Shown here: in pieces, positions 52,201-58,360 of the stretch
Layout of the letters: each line of letters starts with the position of its first letter
How positions within the stretch are numbered: position 1 is the stretch's first letter
Source: Nematostella vectensis
Lineage: Eukaryota > Cnidaria > Anthozoa > Actiniaria > Edwardsiidae
Assembly (NCBI RefSeq): GCF_932526225.1
Contig: NC_064047.1
Coordinates: 5,023,501-5,083,500 of the forward strand
Length of the DNA stretch: 60,000 bases
Reading direction: 5' to 3'
Translations under genes and position numbers: made by a program
The notes under the pieces: generated by a model
What the model saw: the letters and a program-made list of their open reading frames with translations, nothing else
Told to the model about the DNA's origin: nothing
Databases searched by the model: none

Positions 52201-55200
52201 AACTGATGGTCTTAGATGGATAGGCAGTAATGGGTACTGGTAACTGATGGTCCTAGATGGATAGGCAGTAATGGGTACTGGTAACTGATGGTCCTTGATG
52301 GATAGGCAGTAATGGGTACTGGTAACTGATGGTCTTAGATGGATAGGCAGTAATGGGTACTGGTAACTGATGGTCCTAGATGGATAGGCAGTAATGGGTA
52401 CTGGTAACTGATGGTCTTAGATGGATAGGCAGTAATGGGTACTGGTAACTGATGGTCCTTGATGGATAGGCAGTAATGGGTACTGGTAACTGATGGTCCT
52501 AGATGGATAGGCAGTAATGGGTACTGGTAACTGATGGTCTTAGATGGATAGGCAGTAATGGGTACTGGTAACTGATGGTCTTAGATTGATAGGAAGTAAT
52601 GGGTACTGGTAACTGATGGTCTTAGATGGATAGGCAGTAATGGGTACTGGTAACTGATGGTCCTTGATGGATAGGCAGTAATGGGTACTGGTAACTGATG
52701 GTCCTAGATGGATAGGCAGTAATGGGTACTGGTAACTGATTGTCCTAGATGGATAGGCAGTAATGGGTACTGGTGCATGATGGTCCTTGATGGATAGGCA
52801 GTAATGGGTACTGGTAACTGATGGTCCTAGATGGATAGGCAGTAATGGGTACTGGTAACTGATGGTCTTAGATGGATAGGCAGTAATGGGTACTGTAACT
52901 GATGGTCTTAGATGGATAGGCAGTAATGGGTACTGGTAACTGATGGTCTTAGATGGATAGGCAGTAATGGGTACTGGTAACTGATGGTCTTAGATGGATA
53001 GGCAGTAATGGGTACTGGTAACTGATGGTCTTAGATTGATAGGAAGTAATGGGTACTGGTAACTGATGGTCTTAGATGGATAGGCAGTAATGGGTACTGG
53101 TAACTGATGGTCCTTGATGGATAGGCAGTAATGGGTACTGGTAACTGATGGTCCTAGATGGATAGGCAGTAATGGGTACTGGTAACTGATTGTCCTAGAT
53201 GGATAGGCAGTAATGGGTACTGGTGCATGATGGTCCTTGATGGATAGGCAGTAATGGGTACTGGTAACTGATGGTCCTAGATGGATAAGCAGTAATTTGT
53301 ACTGGTAACTGATGGTCTTAGATGGATAGGCAGTAATGGGTACTGTAACTGATGGTCTTAGATGGATAGGCAGTAATGGGTACTGGTAACTGATGGTCTT
53401 AGATGGATAGGCAGTAATGGGTACTGGTAACTGATGGTCTTAGATGGATAGGCAGTAATGGGTACTGGTAACTAATGGTCCTAGATGGATAGGCAGTAAT
53501 GGGTACTGGTAACTGATGGTCCTAGATGGATAGGCAGTAATGGGTACTGGTAACTGATGGTCCTAGATGGATAGGCAGTAATGGGTACTGGTAACTGATG
53601 GTCTTAGATGGATAGGCAGTAATGGGTACTGGTAACTGATGGTCTTAGATGGATAGGCAGTAATGGGTACTGGTAACTGATGGTCCTAGATGGATAGGCA
53701 GTAATGGGTACTGGTAACTGATGGTCTTAGATGGTTAGGCAGTAATGGGTACTGGTAACTGATGGTCCTAGATGGATAGGCAGTAATGGTTACTGGTAAC
53801 TGATGGTCTTAGATGGATAGGCAGTAATGGGTACTGGTAACTGATGGTCCTAGATGGATAGGCAGTAATGGGTACTGGTAACTGATGGTCCTTGATGGAT
53901 AGGAAGTAATGGGTACTGGTAACTGATGGTCCTTGATGGATAGGCAGTAATGGGTACTGGTAACTGATGGTCCTAGATGGATAGGCAGTAATGGGTACTG
54001 GTAAATTATGGTTAATTGAGTGACTGTTGTTTTTCAGGATAAATACGACCTTCGCGTGTTTCGGCTTTGTTCCCTCTGGTTCGATAATTGCAAGACCTCA
54101 TTCGTAGATGACATCATGAAGGTAAAAAAAAAGAGAAAAAAGAAAAAATTGTCCGAGAAAAAATAAGATTACAGGATGTTAAAAGGTCCGTGAAAACGTA
54201 TCTAAATTACAGCTATAATTCTTGAATTGTTAATTTAGAAAGATCCTCGCTTTCGCGTTCAAAAAGGTCCTCTTTATTATTATTATCTCGTTTGAGACGA
54301 TCTAGAATAATTTGTTCTGCTGAAGGGAAGGATGTGTGTAAGATTGGTTATCCCTTGCGCCACGCGATTCCACAGCTTATTGATGTAGTACCAGCATTAT
54401 ACCACTATAAGTAAGAGTTAGCAAATATTTCTCTGATTTCTGCCTTTAGGATAGTATCTCTCGGATCCAGTCCCGCAAGTTCTTGCCTCTGATGTATCAG
54501 CTCGCGGCGAGACTGGGCATGAGATCTAGCCAGGACGACGCCTTCCAGGCCACACTCGGCCAGGTAATGTCGCGTGGCTTCCAACACTTCGTTTAGCCCG
54601 TAAACCTCGAGAAATCGCGCTGGCGAACGCTGATCGGATGTGACTTCATAACACTTCTTTTGTTCTTGTCAGTTGATAGAGCGTACTTGTGTAGACCATC
54701 CCCACCACACCCTTCTGATACTAATCGCACTTGTAAACGCTGATCGGGACCGTGAGTACACCGCGCCTAGCAGGAGAAACGGGCGAGACTCGAGGGCATC
54801 CCGCAATGCCTCGAAAGAGACCAAAGGGTTTATTGATGAGGTTAGTAATTACATACAATTTCATATCCTTTTACCATAACACCCTCCATACAATTGCATA
54901 TCCTTGTACCATAACACCCTCCATACAATTGCATATCCTTGTACCATAACACCCTTTTTATGACGAAGTTATTTGATGGCTTTTTTGCGATTAAATCTGT
55001 CAATTACTAAAAAAAAATCACAAACATTAACGTCGTCACGCCTTGGAGCTGGCTGCCGGGCTGCTAGTTACGTGTGCTCTTTTTTCTTGAGCAGCAGAAA
55101 AACATTAACAACAAATCAAGCAACAAAACTGTCGAGCGGCGGACTGAGGCCGGCAGGATGAACGGATTTTGTTAGGCTAAATTCTAAACAACGAATTTTC

Positions 55201-56058
55201 CTCTAATTTAGCTGACATATTCCGTTGCATTCTGTACGTTGCGTAATCTGTAGATTGGTTCTCACTTGGTCGTAAGCGCAAGCGCAACGCACGTAATTTC
55301 CCCATTCTTACTAGAACGCAAGCGCAAGAGGACTCAACTGCTTGATTTTCTTGCGCTTGTGTTTGACCGATTCTCACTTGTGCTGCGCTTCCGTTTGCGC
55401 TCGCTCTTGCGCTTGAGTCCTAGTGAGAACCAGCCTTGAGCCACTACCCCGTGACACACGAACAGTGTTCGACCTGCAATACGAAACGTGCCCAACTAAG
55501 AAGAATAACGGGGCATGCTGATGACTCAGGAGCCATGACTCCTCCCCAGCGTAATGTTAGCTCGTTCCCGACCGTCCCCTACTTGGTTTCAACCTTCCCG
55601 TTCCACCACTTGGTCCAATATGTGCTTTACCGCTAGGCGCGCCTGGAGGCAGCGAGCGCATTGATCGAGAGCATATCCCACCAGCGCGGCCAGCTCGTTC
55701 AGATGACCAAGTCCCTCTGTCTGGCATACATTGAGCTGGCGTATTGGGAGGTTGGACATCTTAAGGGAAAGACAGGTACGTCTCTAGAGTGCATGCTTTG
55801 TCTAGCCCATGCGTGCGTGGTTTATCTTGCTTTGTCTTGCTTGTGCGTGCGTGCGGGTGTTGAACGTGTTTGCTTTGTCTAGCGTGTGCGTGCGTGCGTG
55901 CGTTAAGCGGGTTTGCTTTGTCTAGCTTGTTCGTGCGTGTTTTTAGCGTGTGTGCTTTGTCTAGCGTGTGTTAAGAGTGTGTGCTATGTCTAGCGTGTGC
56001 GTTTAAGCGTATGTGCTTCGTCTAGCGTGTGCTTTTAAGAGTGTGTGCTTTGTCTATA

Positions 56059-56105
<47 letters not shown>

Positions 56106-56340
56106 GATAATGATAATGATAATGATAATGATAATGATAATGATAATGATAATGATAATGATAATGATAATGATAATGATAATGATAATGATAATGATAA
56201 TGATAATGATAATGATAATGATAATGATAATGATAATGATAATGATAATGATAATGATAATGATAATGATAATGATAATGATAATGATAATGATAATGAT
56301 AATGATAATGATAATGATAATGATAATGATAATGATAATG

Positions 56341-56383
<43 letters not shown>

Positions 56384-58231
56384 TACTATTGTTTATTAAT
56401 GCCTCTAGCAGTTATTAGAGCTGAATTACAGGCAATTGCGCATTGCGCATTTAGAAAAAGAAAACACTTATACTTGAAATTTTACAGTTACAAAATTTTT
56501 AAATCTGTCGGTGCTTACAATCATTGGGTGGGAATTTCTTCCAGACCTCAGACGCATGTTATTAGTCGAGTGAACGACTCTGTTATTGACAAGCGGAAAG
56601 ATGGGATTGTCCGGTTTGATTTGTTTTACAAAATTGGCACATTTCTCTAACCGTCTCTGCTCTAAGGTTGTTAAGCTCTAACGAGAGCACCAAGATATGG
56701 TACATCAGGCCAAATTATGGCCATGGCTCTCTTTTGGATGTTTTCTAATGAGTTACACAAATACTTAGGAAGACCGGCAAAAAAAAACGATGCATACTCG
56801 GTGAAGATCTTATGAGCGCGCAGTAAGCTTTTATGATTTCAGAAGGTGGAACGCCACACTTTTTTAGTTGGCAAATTGCATACAATCGTCTGTTGGCTTT
56901 CTTGACAACATAGTCGCAGTGCGCAGCCCATGTTAGATCATCTGAAATATGAACCCCGAGTAGCTTAAAACTAGCTACTTGTTCAATCAGAGATCCTCCG
57001 ACAGCAATGGGCCTTGGCACGCAACTATTGTAGTGAAGAAAGTCAACAGTCATGGTTTTGCATTTACGCGGGTTGAGGCGCATGTTATTCTGGTGAGCGA
57101 ACAAATTGATGTCGTCAACTAAATGATTCAATAAAGAAGGCGAGTTCCTCGGGACGATCTCAAGGACCGTTTAGTCGTCAACATATTTCACACGAGGGCC
57201 CCAAGAATTCACCAGCGCGTTAACCATAACCGCAAAGAATATGGGGCCTAATTTAGTCCCCTGCGGAATGCCACCCCTTAAGGTTTGCGAGCGGGAAAGC
57301 GTAGTACCAATGCGTGTCACTTGGGATCTTTCGCGAAGAAATAATGCGACCCACCTAAGAAGACTACTATGAAAGCTAAATCTCGACAGTTTGTCGAGTA
57401 AAATCCTATGATCTATGAGGTCAAAACCTTTTCTGAAGTCCGCGAAAAAGAACCTTACATAACAGTTCCCTTTGTCAAGAGCCTATAATGCTATGTGCAA
57501 CAAATAGACAAGTGCTTGTTCTGTGGTTTAGCCTGCAATTGCAAATTGTTTACAATCGAGTTGCTCTAAGATTGAAGGGAGAACGCGGGTCAGGGTGAAT
57601 CCCTCACAGATCTTGGCCATCTGACATGTAAGTGATATAGGGCGCAGATCGTCTTCAATGGACTTGGGCAGGGTCTAGCGTGTGCGTTTAAGCGTGTGTT
57701 CTTTGTCTAGCGTGTGTGTGCGTGTGTTAAGCGTGTGTGCTTTGTCTAGCGTGTGCTTTTAAGCGTGTGTGCTTTGTCTAGCGTGTGTGCGTGTGTTAAG
57801 AGTGTGTGCTATGTCTAGCGTGTGCGTTTAAGCGCATGTGCTTTGTCTAGCGTGTGCTTTTAAGCGTGTGTGCTTTGTCTAGCGTGTGCGTGCGTGTGTT
57901 AAGAGTGTGTGCTTTGTCTAGCGTGTGCGTTTAAGCGTGTGTGCTTTGTCTAGCGTGTGTGTGCGTGTGTTAAGAGCGTTTGCTTTGTCTAGAGTGTGCA
58001 TTTAAGCGTGTGTACTTTGTCTAGAGTGTGCGTGTGTGTAGCATGTCTGCTTTGTCTAGCGTGTGTTAAGCGTGTGTTATTTTTCTTGCGTGTTTGTGTT
58101 TGCGTTAAGCGTGTGTGCTTATTCTGTCTTGCACTTTTTTCTGTTTAGGCCCGTTTGATATCAAGGATACTCTGGCCATCAAGAAAATGAATAACCTGCG
58201 CCATGTGGCAGTACCAACATCAGACATTAAG
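5521..58231 (+). CDS. ATM: ATM serine/threonine kinase, 61 coding exons, 5' to FAT end (kinase domain beyond window)
   Basis: DNA-double-strand-break checkpoint kinase of the PIKK family, acting in the nucleus. I located 61 exons by splice sites and by colinear similarity to vertebrate ATM. All phases join and the total is 8040 nt, exactly 2680 codons with no internal stop, close to the human position at the same point. Order: TAN motif, a KKRR nuclear-localisation-like cluster at residues 386-389, HEAT solenoid, DPEPNPP proline motif, FAT domain with a conserved Ser-Gln autophosphorylation-type site at 1997-1998, then the linker just before the kinase N-lobe. The start at 5521 is preferred over the in-frame ATG at 5446 because MSL aligns with the human N-terminus and it has G at -3. 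Four acceptors read AAG rather than CAG/TAG (exons 2, 15, 30, 42). Exon coordinates are given in the segment entries. Confidence 0.95.
5722..5746 (+). repeat. G25 homopolymer run in ATM intron 1
   Basis: Twenty-five consecutive G, followed by further G-rich sequence, 133 bp downstream of the exon 1 donor. It could form a G-quadruplex in DNA or pre-mRNA. Length is uncertain because such runs are error-prone in sequencing. Confidence 0.8.
5961..6153. repeat. 99-bp tandem duplication, intron 1
   Basis: Two copies starting ACACAGTAGGTCTTATTTGG, offset by 99 bp; the second has lost a few bases. Confidence 0.85.
8084..8130. repeat. (GTCA)n simple repeat before exon 5
   Basis: GTCA repeats with CCGT and ATTC variants, ending about 20 bp before the exon 5 acceptor. 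Confidence 0.85.
9074..9412 (+). repeat. Five copies of the exon 7 acceptor plus exon start (67-69 bp period)
   Basis: Copies start with GACAACAC at 9074, 9143, 9210, 9278 and 9346. Each holds a T-rich tract, a splice-acceptor-like CCAG (degraded to CCAAG in copy 1) and then the start of exon 7 coding for E-(H/R)-L/F-V-P-F. Only the last copy leads into the rest of exon 7. The period is not a multiple of three, and use of earlier acceptors would shift frame or meet stops. Confidence 0.9.
9462..9640 (+). repeat. Duplicated exon 7 end plus donor
   Basis: The segment TTGGTGCGCAAATATCACTC through the GTAAAA donor and about 40 bp of intron recurs about 110 bp downstream with few changes (second donor-like site at about 9600). 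Exon 7 thus has duplications at both of its edges. Confidence 0.8.
9845..10190 (+). repeat. Dispersed repeat, copy B (intron 7)
   Basis: Second copy of the element at 2455-2793, same orientation, ending 54 bp before exon 8. Confidence 0.75.
11861..12092. repeat. Tandem pair of hairpin units, intron 12
   Basis: Two 120-bp units, each with inverted arms: CGAAGATCCAGCGTACTTTG and, about 45 bp later, its near reverse complement. The second right arm is degraded. Looks like a duplicated foldback element. Confidence 0.75.
12108..12310. mobile_element. MITE-like element, CTGTCAGC family
   Basis: Starts CTGTCAGCCACTATTTTGTC and resembles the better-preserved copy at 17768-17953. Related fragments lie at about 13190-13306 and 21108-21150 (reverse orientation). 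No coding capacity. Confidence 0.5.
13044..13110 (+). repeat. tRNA-derived SINE-like sequence
   Basis: GCGATAGCTCAGTGGTA resembles a tRNA 5' half with A box, and GGTCCGAATCC at 13088-13098 is B-box-like, followed by TCAGGTCAACTT, a tail shared with 15471-15483. It does not fold as a full functional tRNA by eye. Confidence 0.6.
15242..24345 (+). CDS. ATM: ATM exons 18-32: central HEAT solenoid (residues 670-1364)
   Basis: Exons: 15242-15397, 16733-16897, 17340-17552, 18019-18181, 18857-18951, 19402-19437, 19582-19664, 19993-20133, 20672-20738, 20923-20965, 21350-21549, 21968-22138, 22813-22973, 23318-23603, 24239-24345. Exon 21 encodes the acidic Asp/Glu-rich loop seen at this place in other ATMs ([13 protein letters not shown]). 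Exon 28 contains [14 protein letters not shown], matching human QVRMLAAESINRLF. Exon 29 has SPVCEKRAV, matching SPICEKQAL. Exon 23 is a 36-nt microexon, kept in frame. The donor of exon 27 (GTTATA) is weak. Exon 32 ends at the 5' splice site that has been amplified into the 8-kb array. Confidence 0.93.
15408..15515 (+). repeat. tRNA-derived SINE-like sequence, best-preserved copy
   Basis: A-box region CGATTGCTCAGGGGTACGG and a perfect B box GGTTCGAACCC at 15459-15469. The shared tail TCAGGTCAACTT and a CCTGGCTCT motif also occur near 41440-41490. It begins only about 10 bp after the exon 18 donor. Confidence 0.7.
15721..16067. mobile_element. TIR element, AGGGACCTTAAGCAACGACG family
   Basis: Terminal inverted repeats AGGGACCTTAAGCAACGACG at the left and its near reverse complement (GTCGTT, TTGCTTAAGGTCCCT) at the right, about 347 bp, no ORF. 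A second, more decayed relative follows directly at about 16070-16400, and a fragment is seen near 38500. Confidence 0.75.
16915..17145. repeat. Dispersed repeat shared with 43405-43645
   Basis: Both copies contain GAGGATGTGACTG and then CGCGGATTCAAA.AGATTCTTTT and CC.GAAGTA..TGGTGAC in the same order and spacing. Unknown class. Confidence 0.65.
17768..17953. mobile_element. MITE-like element, CTGTCAGC family
   Basis: Left end CTGTCAGCAACCATTTTATC; right end AACAAAGGTGTGACTGACAA is its imperfect inverted repeat. The internal ATATTTTCGATTGAATT is shared with 13199-13215. Confidence 0.55.
18150..18545 (+). repeat. Five copies of the exon 21 end plus donor (79-80 bp period)
   Basis: The exon 21 end ACAGCATCGAAGTCAT with the GTAAGA donor at 18182 recurs at about 80, 159, 238 and 317 bp downstream. 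Each copy keeps the GTAAG donor except for small changes. Four decoy donors follow the authentic one. Confidence 0.9.
19755..20010 (+). repeat. Three copies of the exon 25 acceptor region
   Basis: The block ending CTTATATGTTATACCTCCAG then GAGAGTGA (authentic, exon 25 at 19993) is preceded by CTTATATGATATACCTTTAG then AAGAGTGA ending near 19880, and by a more diverged copy ending CTCCCTTTAG near 19780. Period about 110-120 bp. Confidence 0.7.
22232..22300. repeat. Dispersed repeat shared with 47123-47186
   Basis: Both have TCACGTGACTCCTTGGGTGG/TTACGTGACTCATTGAGTGA, then CAAACTCGCGCGC and CTCCGGCTTTTGGCGG. Confidence 0.7.
22437..22576. mobile_element. Foldback element ending GTGAGAACCAGCCTTA
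   Basis: Rich in CTTGCGCTTACGTCG-type segments with the terminal GAGAACCAGCCTTA. Same family as 55250-55437, which has inverted GGTTCTCAC/GTGAGAACC ends. Confidence 0.6.
23010..23310. repeat. GAT/ATG-rich microsatellite region, intron 30
   Basis: Imperfect (GAT)n/(ATG)n low-complexity DNA. The long open frames across it are compositional artefacts. Confidence 0.85.
23636..24085. repeat. Degenerate about 30-bp array, intron 31
   Basis: Repeats of GGTAAAAGTCAACTGTCACG and TAATGTGTCAC with heavy divergence, filling most of intron 31. Confidence 0.8.
24321..32477 (+). repeat. Giant 38-bp minisatellite made of the exon 32 end plus its 5' splice site (about 215 copies)
   Basis: The unit is GATCCGACATAGCCACATTC followed by TCAAG, GTATTC and ACTTAAG. 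The first unit is the authentic exon 32 end (codes GSDIATFS) with the donor at 24346. The last unit starts at 32453, exactly 214 periods later, so no net indel has accumulated over 8.1 kb. Most variation is at two positions (GATCC/GGTCC and CGAC/CAAC). Rare variants (GGTTCTGAC, TATACAC, GTGTTCAC, CTCGAG) recur at 12-, 36- and 45-unit spacings, showing block duplications. It fills intron 32 except for its last 140 bp. Confidence 0.97.
32619..41382 (+). CDS. ATM: ATM exons 33-43: proline motif and C-terminal HEAT region (residues 1365-1902)
   Basis: Exons: 32619-32739, 33466-33647, 34174-34312, 35152-35229, 36241-36399, 37327-37456, 38188-38367, 39227-39326, 39813-39960, 40426-40629, 41211-41382. 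Exon 33 encodes DPEPNPPFF, equivalent to human DPAPNPPHF, the region reported to bind the c-Abl SH3 domain. Exon 34 has [14 protein letters not shown], matching the human AWAFVLRDVIYTL block. Exons 37-40 contain [17 protein letters not shown] and [12 protein letters not shown]. Exon 43 contains [10 protein letters not shown]. All motifs are colinear with human ATM. Confidence 0.94.
32740..33230. repeat. About 23-24-bp array starting at the exon 33 donor
   Basis: Units of TTATACATGACCTGTTATTC with variants, beginning at the donor itself (GTAACCTGTT), so the first unit includes the 5' splice site; later copies read CATAACCTG or CATGACCTG and lack a donor. Confidence 0.85.
34325..35125. repeat. 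CAT/CATCAT-rich array with CACCAGCAATC units, intron 35
   Basis: Trinucleotide-derived array with higher-order units of TCATTCACCAGCAATCATC. It fills most of intron 35. Confidence 0.9.
35255..35935. repeat. 38-bp array of CRE-like palindromes, intron 36
   Basis: About 17 units of CATTGCCACATCATGACATT and GTGACCTTGTGACGTCAT. Roughly a dozen carry an intact TGACGTCA (CREB/ATF consensus), each just after TGACCTT, the complement of a nuclear-receptor AAGGTCA half-site. The period equals that of the exon 32 array but the sequence is unrelated. Confidence 0.9.
36400..37326. other. Intron 37, nothing specific
   Basis: Unique-looking intron. I see only a short (GAT)n run near 36808-36823 and C-rich stretches near 37005-37085. 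Confidence 0.5.
37417..37968 (+). repeat. Array of the exon 38 end plus donor (65-68 bp, 8 copies plus a partial)
   Basis: The unit holds ACAAACTCGCACTGTACGGA, TTACTGAGGTGCGACAAAG (exon 38 end) and GTAAGGTAGTG (donor and intron). Donor-like sites recur near 37457, 37522, 37587, 37655, 37720, 37785, 37850 and 37917. The last copies are diverged (GTATGT). Confidence 0.92.
38049..38200 (+). repeat. Three 50-bp copies of the exon 39 acceptor
   Basis: Units begin TTTTAT at 38051, 38101 and 38151. Each has a CT-rich tract, then CCTTATAG/CCTTATAC/CCTTGTAG, then CATG. The third is the authentic acceptor before exon 39 (38188). Confidence 0.85.
39345..39455. repeat. CAT-rich microsatellite, intron 40
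   Basis: Imperfect (CAT)n/(ATC)n starting about 20 bp after the exon 40 donor. Confidence 0.8.
39999..40139. repeat. Foldback repeat in intron 41
   Basis: Inverted arms of about 50 bp: CTGTGTAACAGAGTAGTTGC with CGAGCGTTAACC at the left, and GGCTAACGCTCG with GCGCAATTACTCTGTTTCAC at the right. A related single arm lies at about 7790-7860 in intron 4. Confidence 0.75.
40588..41060 (+). repeat. 48-bp array of the exon 42 end plus donor (about 9 copies)
   Basis: Units of GAGATGCTTAGGCTACTAGC, GCCTGTCTGTAAGGTCAAG and GTGAGTGAC. All carry the GTCAAG/GTGAGT junction. The main period (48) is a multiple of three; two or three spacers are 55 bp and the first of these (after 40629) brings an in-frame TAG. 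Confidence 0.93.
41411..41500 (+). repeat. SINE-like fragment, intron 43
   Basis: B-box-like GGTTTGAATCTC, then TCAAGTCAGCCTGG and AGCCTGGCTCTACG, which resemble the tail of the 15408 copy. Confidence 0.5.
41799..42029. mobile_element. MITE, TTTAAAGAAGG family, copy 1
   Basis: Ends TTAAAGAAGGGCAATCACGC and GTTGATTGACATTCTTTAA are imperfect terminal inverted repeats. Internally similar to 46816-47050 (CATCGGCTAATT, AACCAAGATATTTTCAATCA, TTCATTCGTAGATT). A right-end fragment is also at about 11318-11366. Confidence 0.8.
42266..55775 (+). CDS. ATM: ATM exons 44-60: FAT domain (residues about 1903-2652)
   Basis: Exons: 42266-42476, 43129-43370, 44407-44462, 45255-45338, 45717-45781, 46247-46354, 46561-46680, 47498-47723, 48537-48716, 48992-49108, 49476-49529, 50436-50543, 50818-50991, 54038-54121, 54450-54563, 54673-54840, 55637-55775. 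The FAT domain packs TPR-like helices around the kinase. Diagnostic blocks are [77 protein letters not shown] and [19 protein letters not shown]. The Ser-Gln at residues 1997-1998 (codons at 43199-43204) lies where human Ser1981 is autophosphorylated. Many introns of this part are dominated by tandem arrays. Confidence 0.95.
42545..42612 (+). repeat. Second copy of the exon 44 end plus donor
   Basis: GTGCACTACGCACGTCACCG through GGTGTGACGTGCAGAG/GTGAAC repeats the end of exon 44 (42419-42482) with about six substitutions, about 130 bp downstream. Confidence 0.88.
43405..43645. repeat. Dispersed repeat, second copy of 16915-17145
   Basis: Same ordered motifs as the intron 19 copy: GAGGATGTGACTG, GCGGATTCAAACAGATTCTT and ACTGGTGACAATG. 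Confidence 0.65.
43772..44418 (+). repeat. 28-bp array of the exon 46 acceptor (about 23 copies)
   Basis: Units of TCTCTGTTCAG then GAGCGTATGATCTTATG. Nearly every copy has a pyrimidine tract, CAG and the first codons of exon 46 (GAYDL). The last copy, with CAG at 44404-44406, is the authentic acceptor. Because three units equal 84 bp, some upstream acceptors are in frame and open. Confidence 0.95.
44475..45195. repeat. Compound array, intron 46
   Basis: Units around CAGCATGTCACGCAA, with a larger duplication of about 190 bp (44590-44775 against 44780-44965), followed by three copies of a 44-bp unit with TTTAACGTGAGGCATGAAAT. Confidence 0.85.
45345..45705. repeat. About 22-24-bp array, intron 47
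   Basis: Units of ATAGCATGACCTTATTTGGG with variants, occupying almost all of intron 47. Confidence 0.9.
45945..46092. repeat. Tandem duplication of a 75-bp hairpin unit, intron 48
   Basis: Two copies of GGATTCCTGTGGCGATGCTT ... GTCGACCACAGGAAACCCGC, each with inverted TTCCTGTGG/CCACAGGAA arms. Confidence 0.85.
46816..47050. mobile_element. MITE, TTTAAAGAAGG family, copy 2
   Basis: Ends TTAAAGAAGGCCAATCACGC and GGTGATTGACATTCTTTAA. Homologous to 41799-42029 with a short extra segment. Confidence 0.8.
47965..48183. mobile_element. TIR MITE, GCCTGATGCACA family, intron 51
   Basis: Ends TAAGGCCTGATGCACAATGG and GCCAGTGTGCATCAGGCTTA are inverted repeats, with subterminal ATAACGACATAA/TTATGTC repeats. 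TTA/TAA at both ends suggests a TTA/TAA-type target site. About 218 bp, no ORF. Confidence 0.8.
49126..49236. repeat. (TAA)n microsatellite, intron 53
   Basis: Begins AAATAAATAAAT, then long (AAT)n; it starts about 18 bp after the exon 53 donor. Confidence 0.95.
49246..49360 (+). repeat. Degenerate copies of the exon 53 end plus donor
   Basis: GAAAACCCCAAGAAGATAAT then AGAGGAACACTTTGAGAATG/TATGAG mirrors the exon 53 end (49068-49114: GAAAACCCAAACAAGATCAT, AGAGGAATACTTAGAGAAG/GTACGA). A shorter copy, ATAGAGGAATTCCCAGAAAAG/GTGCGA, is at 49256-49282. Confidence 0.75.
49822..49945. repeat. 17-18-bp array, intron 54
   Basis: Seven to eight units of TATAGCACGCCTACCATT. Confidence 0.92.
50223..50430. 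repeat. About 24-bp palindromic-unit array before exon 55
   Basis: Units of TTTTCCATATATGGTATTAT, containing the CCATATATGG palindrome. The last unit runs to within a few bases of the exon 55 acceptor at 50435. Confidence 0.88.
50755..50793. other. Perfect 17-bp hairpin, intron 55
   Basis: TTACCAAAAACCGTTAC, loop CCGAC, then the exact reverse complement, ending 24 bp before exon 56. Too close to the acceptor to be neutral for branch point or polypyrimidine access if the RNA folds. Confidence 0.85.
50985..51236 (+). repeat. 41-bp array of the exon 56 end plus donor (6 copies)
   Basis: The exon end GCCGGG with donor GTAGGG recurs as CCGGG/GTAGGG in each 41-bp unit (GTAGGGAAAGCAACCCTAGC ACCGAGATGCTACTC). 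Later copies carry point changes. Confidence 0.9.
51431..54004. repeat. 41-bp minisatellite, intron 56 (about 63 copies)
   Basis: Units of TAGATGGATAGGCAGTAATG, GGTACTGGTAACTGATGGTCC. Rare variants (TGGTGCATGA at 52771 and 53221; GATAGGAAGT) recur about 450 bp apart, showing 11-unit block duplications. Fills intron 56 up to 33 bp before exon 57. Confidence 0.96.
54850..54955. repeat. Three 35-bp tandem copies after the exon 59 donor
   Basis: Units of ATACAATTGCATATCCTTGT ACCATAACACCCTCC starting about 10 bp into intron 59; the splice site itself is not included. Confidence 0.88.
55250..55437. mobile_element. Foldback element, GGTTCTCAC/GTGAGAACC ends
   Basis: Left end TTGGTTCTCACTTGGTCGTA; right end AGTGAGAACCAGCCTT. 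Internal inverted AAGCGCAAGCGCAA/TTGCGCTT segments. Same family as 22437-22576. Confidence 0.7.
55785..56057. repeat. About 30-bp GTGTGCTTTGTCTAGC array, left part
   Basis: Units of GTGTGCTTTGTCTAGCGTGT with GCGTTTAAGC variants, beginning just after the exon 60 donor. Continues at 57675-58130 beyond the LINE insertion. Confidence 0.9.
56058..56390. repeat. (AATGAT)n microsatellite
   Basis: About 50 hexamer copies, flanked by (AAT)n on both sides. It lies at the 3' end of the minus-strand LINE, so it probably expanded from the element's tail. Open frames of about 128 codons through it are artefacts. Confidence 0.95.
56399..57674 (-). pseudogene. 5'-truncated LINE reverse transcriptase fragment
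   Basis: Read on the minus strand it begins inside the reverse transcriptase domain (DLRPISLT) and continues through [24 protein letters not shown] and LNPRKCKTM to a thumb/C-terminal part with [12 protein letters not shown] stop codon follows YVDD directly (minus strand near 57173), further stops lie upstream, and a frameshift near 56800 separates the last segment. This gives a non-LTR element of CR1/L2-like type, long dead. The target-site duplication may be GTCTA (56053-56057 and about 57675-57680). Confidence 0.85.
57675..58130. repeat. About 30-bp GTGTGCTTTGTCTAGC array, right part
   Basis: Same unit as 55785-56057, with alternating GTGCGTTTAAGC and GTGTGTTAAG spacers, ending shortly before the exon 61 acceptor at 58148. 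Confidence 0.9.
58149..58231 (+). CDS. ATM: ATM exon 61: FAT-kinase linker (residues 2653-2680)
   Basis: Encodes [14 protein letters not shown] and then [10 protein letters not shown], matching the human NLEDVVVPTMEIK region immediately before the PI3K-like kinase domain. Its donor (AAG then GTTCGG) is weak. The next exon should begin with Val-Asp-Pro/His and is not reached as a full exon; truncated copies of its start appear in the array that follows. Confidence 0.9.
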
Positions 58232-58360
58232 GTTCGGGTGGTCGTGATATCCAGTGGGGAAATTATAAGTACAGCTTTTTTCTGCTATGAGATCGTTTAC
58301 TGGGGTTGTTATATCCAGTGGGCACATTTTATAACGATCTATTTGAATACTTTACCGGTT

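Noticed and set aside
56013-56418. 128-129-codon open frames encoding (ND)n or (IM)n
   Set aside because: Pure translation of an (AATGAT)n microsatellite; stop-free by composition and inside an ATM intron.
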